DNA from: Gammaproteobacteria bacterium
GTDB taxonomy: Bacteria; Pseudomonadota; Gammaproteobacteria; Arenicellales; JAANXG01
DNA: 18,394 nt
NCBI GenBank assembly: GCA_018263405.1
Contig: JAANXG010000052.1
Coordinates: 1 to 18,394 of the forward strand
Direction of reading: 5' to 3'
A model generated the notes under the pieces. That model made no database searches, had not been told where the DNA came from, and was given only the letters and a program-made list of their open reading frames with translations. Position numbers and translations under genes: made by a program. The first letter of the stretch is position 1. Each line of letters starts with the position of its first letter. Of the stretch, positions 15,060 through 18,394 are shown piece after piece.

Positions 15060-16417
15060 CGCGCTCCATACGGGCGCGGGTGTTGTTGGCGGCATCATTG
15101 GCTCTGGCGGGATTTCTGGGACTCACGGGTTTCGCCCTGGACCGCGCTTTTCGCAGTAGCGCTGAATCTACGCAGCGCGATTATCTGCAAACGCAAATTT
15201 ATGGTCTTCTGACGGCGGCCGAAGTAGCGTCGGATAATCGCCTCACGCTGCCGCGCTCGCTTCCCGAACCCCGACTCTCGCGGACCGGTTCGGGACTCTA
15301 CGCCTGGGTGACGGATGGCTCCGGTGCGACGATTTGGAAATCGCCGTCGGCTCTCGGTACGGGTATCCCCGACGGGCAGAAACCCGCAGCCGGAGAATTT
15401 ACGTTCCGCAAGGACCGTACACCGGGGGGCAAGTGGGTATTTGTGTTCAATTATTCGGTGATCTGGGAAACGGGGGATGGAGGAGAATTACCCTTCGTTT
15501 TGTCCGTTGCCGAAGATCTTTCGTTATTTCACTCCCGCGTCAACGCTTTCCGCCGGACTCTGTGGTTGTGGTTGTCCGGGTCCGCGGTGGTACTGGTTAT
15601 TCTGCAACTGATTGTTTTGATGTGGATTTTGAAGCCACTACGAAAGATCGCAGCAGAAATTAGCGAAGTGGAAAGCGGAGCCAGAGAACGGCTGAGCACC
15701 GATTATCCCGAGGAATTGCAGTCTCTGGCGCTGAACCTCAACGCCCTGCTGGTAAACGAACGCAAGCAGCGCCAGCGCTACCGCGATAAACTGGACGACC
15801 TTGCCCACAGCCTAAAAACGCCGCTGGCCGTGCTGCGAAATCTCGTGGATCGACAAGAGGAATGCGACTTGAATAATTTAAGCGAAGTTACCTCTCAAGT
15901 GGACCGAATGCAGGATATCGTGTCGTACCAGCTACAAAGCGCCTCGATCGGGCGTAGTAAATTCTCGCTCGCGCATCCCGTTAAACCGGAAATCGAGAAA
16001 GTCGCGCGAAGTCTGACCAAAGCATATTATGAGCGCAGTGTCGATGTTGACGTCGACGTCCCCGCGATGTGCCGGTTCCGCGGCGAAGTCGGGGATCTTG
16101 TCGAGATCGTGGGAAACATTATGGACAACGCATACAAGCACTGTCGAAGCAAGGTTGCGCTAAGGGTCGAACAAAACGGGGGAGGCGACGAACTGATTAT
16201 CATGGTGGACGACGATGGACCGGGGATCCCGGAAGCGCGACGCACCGAAATTGCCGAACGGCGCGTATGCGGGGACAGCCGCACCGAAGGGCAAGGCATC
16301 GGACTTGCTATAGTGAGGGACATTGCGACGGATTACGGTGGCTCTTTGGAAATACGGGCTGCTGCCCTCGGGGGTGCCAGAGTGGTGGTGCGGTTTCCGG
16401 GGATGATGCGGCGGTGA
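15056..16417 (+). CDS. phoQ: PhoQ-like sensor histidine kinase
   Basis: A 453-residue inner-membrane kinase. TM1 is at about 8-28, the periplasmic sensor at about 30-165, and TM2 at about 170-195, followed by a HAMP segment. The H-box DDLAHSLKTPLAVL with His251 is the diagnostic PhoQ form. The ATPase domain has NIMDNAYKH (Asn354), DDGPGIP and GQGIGLAIV. The periplasmic domain shows no dense acidic patch like the one in E. coli PhoQ. It starts at GTG 15056, overlapping phoP, and its stop overlaps the djlA start, so phoP, phoQ and djlA look translationally coupled. Confidence 0.87.
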   Translation: MTRSIRARVLLAASLALAGFLGLTGFALDRAFRSSAESTQRDYLQTQIYGLLTAAEVASDNRLTLPRSLPEPRLSRTGSGLYAWVTDGSGATIWKSPSALGTGIPDGQKPAAGEFTFRKDRTPGGKWVFVFNYSVIWETGDGGELPFVLSVAEDLSLFHSRVNAFRRTLWLWLSGSAVVLVILQLIVLMWILKPLRKIAAEISEVESGARERLSTDYPEELQSLALNLNALLVNERKQRQRYRDKLDDLAHSLKTPLAVLRNLVDRQEECDLNNLSEVTSQVDRMQDIVSYQLQSASIGRSKFSLAHPVKPEIEKVARSLTKAYYERSVDVDVDVPAMCRFRGEVGDLVEIVGNIMDNAYKHCRSKVALRVEQNGGGDELIIMVDDDGPGIPEARRTEIAERRVCGDSRTEGQGIGLAIVRDIATDYGGSLEIRAAALGGARVVVRFPGMMRR

Positions 16418-17196
16418 GTTGGTGGGGTAAAATCGCCGGTGGCGCGTTCGGGTTCATGCTGGGTGGACCCTTGGGCGCGGCGCTCGGTGCGGTACTTGGG
16501 CATCAAGTCGATAAGGGCTTCAGCGGCACGGCGCGCCTCTCGTTCAAAGATCAGGAACGAGTTCAGGTTGCGTTTTTCACGGCGACATTTTCCGTGATGG
16601 GTCGCATTGCCAAGGCGGACGGTCGCGTCTCGGAGAGTGAAATTGCATTGGCTAAACAAGTCATGGCTCAAATGCATCTCAATGAAGAACAGCGCCGGGC
16701 AGCCATCGGATTGTTCAATCGCGGGAAAAGCGAGTCGTTTTCCCTCGACGAAGTGCTGGATCAACTGCGAAATGTCAGCCACCGCAACCGCAATCTGCTG
16801 CGGGTTTTTCTCGAAATTCAGATACAGGCCGCACTGGCGGACGGAGTCGTGGACGATGCCGAATACCGGATGCTGCTCAACATCGCCGAACGGCTGGGAT
16901 TTGACCAGGCGCAGATCCGCCGGCTACTGGATATGTTGCAGGCCGGCCGGGCCGGGCAGTCGGGAGGCGAGGGTCCCAGCCTGGAGGAAGCATACCGCAC
17001 GCTTGGCGTCAGCCAGGATGCCGGCTTCGATGAAGTCAAAAAAGCCTATCGACGATTGATGAATCAGCACCATCCCGACAAACTGGTGGCCAAGGGGTTA
17101 CCCGAAGAAATGATCGAGGTCGCCACCGAGAAGACGCAGACCATAAGAGCCGCCTACGAACAGATCAAGGAAGCACGGCGCAACACCATCCACTGA
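16414..17196 (+). CDS. djlA: membrane-anchored DnaJ-like co-chaperone
   Basis: A type III J-protein that stimulates DnaK from the inner membrane. The 260 residues are arranged like E. coli DjlA (271): a glycine-rich membrane anchor (about 5-30, GGPLGAALGAVLGHQVDKG), a TerB-like helical domain (about 45-175, including FLEIQIQAALADG), a linker, and a C-terminal J-domain (about 194-260) with HPD at 220-222 in NQHHPDKLVAKGLP. GTG 16414 overlaps the phoQ stop (GTGA); the open frame extends to 16069 but that part only overlaps phoQ. Location directly in the phoPQ operon suggests an envelope-stress role. Confidence 0.93.
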   Translation: MSWWGKIAGGAFGFMLGGPLGAALGAVLGHQVDKGFSGTARLSFKDQERVQVAFFTATFSVMGRIAKADGRVSESEIALAKQVMAQMHLNEEQRRAAIGLFNRGKSESFSLDEVLDQLRNVSHRNRNLLRVFLEIQIQAALADGVVDDAEYRMLLNIAERLGFDQAQIRRLLDMLQAGRAGQSGGEGPSLEEAYRTLGVSQDAGFDEVKKAYRRLMNQHHPDKLVAKGLPEEMIEVATEKTQTIRAAYEQIKEARRNTIH

Positions 17197-17223
17197 GTTA
17201 ATCCAAATGCCGGGAGGTACTTG

Positions 17224-18225
17224 ATGATGCACGCCATTCGAATCCATGAGCCGGGTGGACCGGAGCGAATGCAATGGGAATCCGTAGACGTCCCCGAGCC
17301 GCGGGAGGGTGAAGCCCTGGTCCGGCACACCGCGGTCGGCCTTAACTATATCGACGTCTACCACCGTACCGGATTGTACCCGTTGAGCGAGCGGCCTTTC
17401 GGTATCGGAGTGGAAGCCGCCGGTGTGGTCGAGGCGGTGAGCGAAGACGTGGACCGCGTATCGGTTGGGGACCGGGTCGCTTATGTGGCGCTGCCCCCTG
17501 GTGCTTATGCGGAAAAGCGTAATGTTGCCGCTAGCCGCCTGGTGCGCTTGCCGGACAGCGTCGATGATCGGACAGCGGCGGCGGCGATGCTGCAGGGCAT
17601 GACAGCCCAGTATCTGCTGCGCCGGACATACCCGGTAAAGCCGGGTGACACCATACTCGTTCACGCGGCCGCCGGTGGGGTGGGCCTGATCGTATGCCAG
17701 TGGGCGAAACTTCTCGGGGCCACCGTCATCGGGACGGTAGGTTCCGACGAAAAAGCGGAAATCGCCGGCAGCCATGGGTGTGAGCATACCGTGTTGTATA
17801 CCCGCGAAGATTTCCTGGAACGGGTGAAAACCATCACCGAGGGCGCCGGCGTCGACGTCGTTTACGATTCCGTCGGGCAGGATACGTTTACGCGCTCCCT
17901 GGACAGCCTCAAGCCGCTGGGTATGCTGGCGTTGTTCGGTCAGTCGTCGGGACCCGTGGCACCATTGGATCTGGGCCTGTTGGCCGCGAAAGGCTCGTTG
18001 TTCATTACCCGGCCGACACTGTTCCATTACACGGCCTCGGTGGAGGACTTGGATCGAACCGCTGCGGAATTATTGGAGCTGGTCGGCAACGGAACGATCC
18101 GGATCGAGGTCAATCAAACTTATCCGCTTGAAGACGCTGCCCAGGCGCATCGTGAGCTCGAAGCGCGCAAGACCACCGGTTCCAGCGTCTTGTTACCCTG
18201 TTCTGGATCGTCCGGGTCGCTCTGA
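17224..18225 (+). CDS. qorA: NADPH:quinone oxidoreductase, zeta-crystallin type
   Basis: A zinc-free MDR-family reductase of about 333 residues. The N-terminal GroES-like domain (about 1-120) includes VGLNYIDVYHRTGLYP. The Rossmann domain has HAAAGGVGLIVCQWAK near 147 and VVYDSVGQDTFTRSLDSL. The order and motifs closely follow E. coli QOR, with a short extra C-terminal tail (CSGSSGSL). GGAGG at 17213-17217 places the start at ATG 17224 (6 bases) or ATG 17227 (9 bases). It begins 27 bases after djlA and probably shares that transcript. Confidence 0.9.
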   Translation: MMHAIRIHEPGGPERMQWESVDVPEPREGEALVRHTAVGLNYIDVYHRTGLYPLSERPFGIGVEAAGVVEAVSEDVDRVSVGDRVAYVALPPGAYAEKRNVAASRLVRLPDSVDDRTAAAAMLQGMTAQYLLRRTYPVKPGDTILVHAAAGGVGLIVCQWAKLLGATVIGTVGSDEKAEIAGSHGCEHTVLYTREDFLERVKTITEGAGVDVVYDSVGQDTFTRSLDSLKPLGMLALFGQSSGPVAPLDLGLLAAKGSLFITRPTLFHYTASVEDLDRTAAELLELVGNGTIRIEVNQTYPLEDAAQAHRELEARKTTGSSVLLPCSGSSGSL

Positions 18226-18245
18226 ACACGACAATATCATGATTG

Positions 18246-18263
18246 GGGCCTGTTAACAGGCCC
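18246..18263. terminator. perfect 18-base palindrome after qorA, possible terminator
   Basis: GGGCCTGTTAACAGGCCC is its own reverse complement and begins 20 bases after the qorA stop. No T-run follows, so an intrinsic terminator is uncertain. It lies directly against the inverted-repeat element and may belong to that element's flank or target. Confidence 0.3.
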
Positions 18264-18394
18264 TACTAGGAGCCTGTCGGACTTAGGGGATCGTAGCGAG
18301 GTAGGTGGGAAATCGAGACCAATTTTTCGATTTATTGAGGCGAATAGCCAGCTATTTAACGAAATAAATCGGGAAAGTGGGCCGATCTCCCGCC
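18264..18394. mobile_element. left part of a MITE-like inverted-repeat element, cut by the window edge
   Basis: The terminal repeat at 18266-18287 is the reverse complement of 99-120. Bases 18313-18394 equal bases 1-82. GGTGGGAAATCG near 18303-18314 is an imperfect inverse of CGATCTCCCGCC at the window end, adding to the foldback structure. Joined to 1-126 it would give one complete element of roughly 185 bases. No coding potential is visible. Confidence 0.7.

Noticed and set aside
16069..16413. N-terminal extension of the DjlA frame
   Set aside because: It overlaps phoQ in another frame; DjlA homology starts at GTG 16414.
1..18394. Circular plasmid or phage because the ends overlap by 82 bases
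   Set aside because: The overlap lies within a repeat element, and the window holds single-copy essential genes with no replication, partition or phage gene.

Overview
The window reads as a chromosomal segment of a gammaproteobacterium. The basis is a DjlA co-chaperone, a PhoP/PhoQ-type two-component pair, a periplasmic FkpA/Mip-like isomerase, a MltD-like lytic transglycosylase and E. coli-like CysRS, GluRS and ThrRS. The dihydroorotase is an exception and looks like the form I associate with Bacteroidetes. No rRNA, tRNA or CRISPR array was seen. I could not assign genus or species.

Layout. Both ends carry the same 82-base sequence in the same orientation. It is the inside of a short palindromic inverted-repeat element, so the window runs from inside one copy to inside another. 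Next come two coupled genes of unknown function (246-866, 870-1481), a second small inverted-repeat element (about 1616-1781), a secreted LysM lytic transglycosylase (1786-3999) and a protein-kinase-like gene (4019-4672). A structured leader without a convincing gene precedes cysS-sufE-gltX (4965-8213). A convergent dihydroorotase follows (8195-9544, minus strand). Divergent from it is thrS (9699-11642), then an fkpA-like gene (11823-12494) and a convergent adk (12552-13205, minus strand).

The right third is one apparent operon: a glycine-zipper envelope protein, a PepSY protein, phoP, phoQ, djlA and a quinone oxidoreductase (13541-18225). In front of it are three in-phase TTCAG repeats spaced exactly 11 bases apart, the layout expected of an OmpR/PhoP-family response-regulator box. 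The simplest reading is an autoregulated envelope-stress operon.

The left block (unknown pair, transglycosylase, kinase-like protein) is the best candidate for an undescribed system: two cytosolic-looking helical proteins and a possible phosphotransferase around a secreted cell-wall enzyme. That functional link is inference from gene order only.
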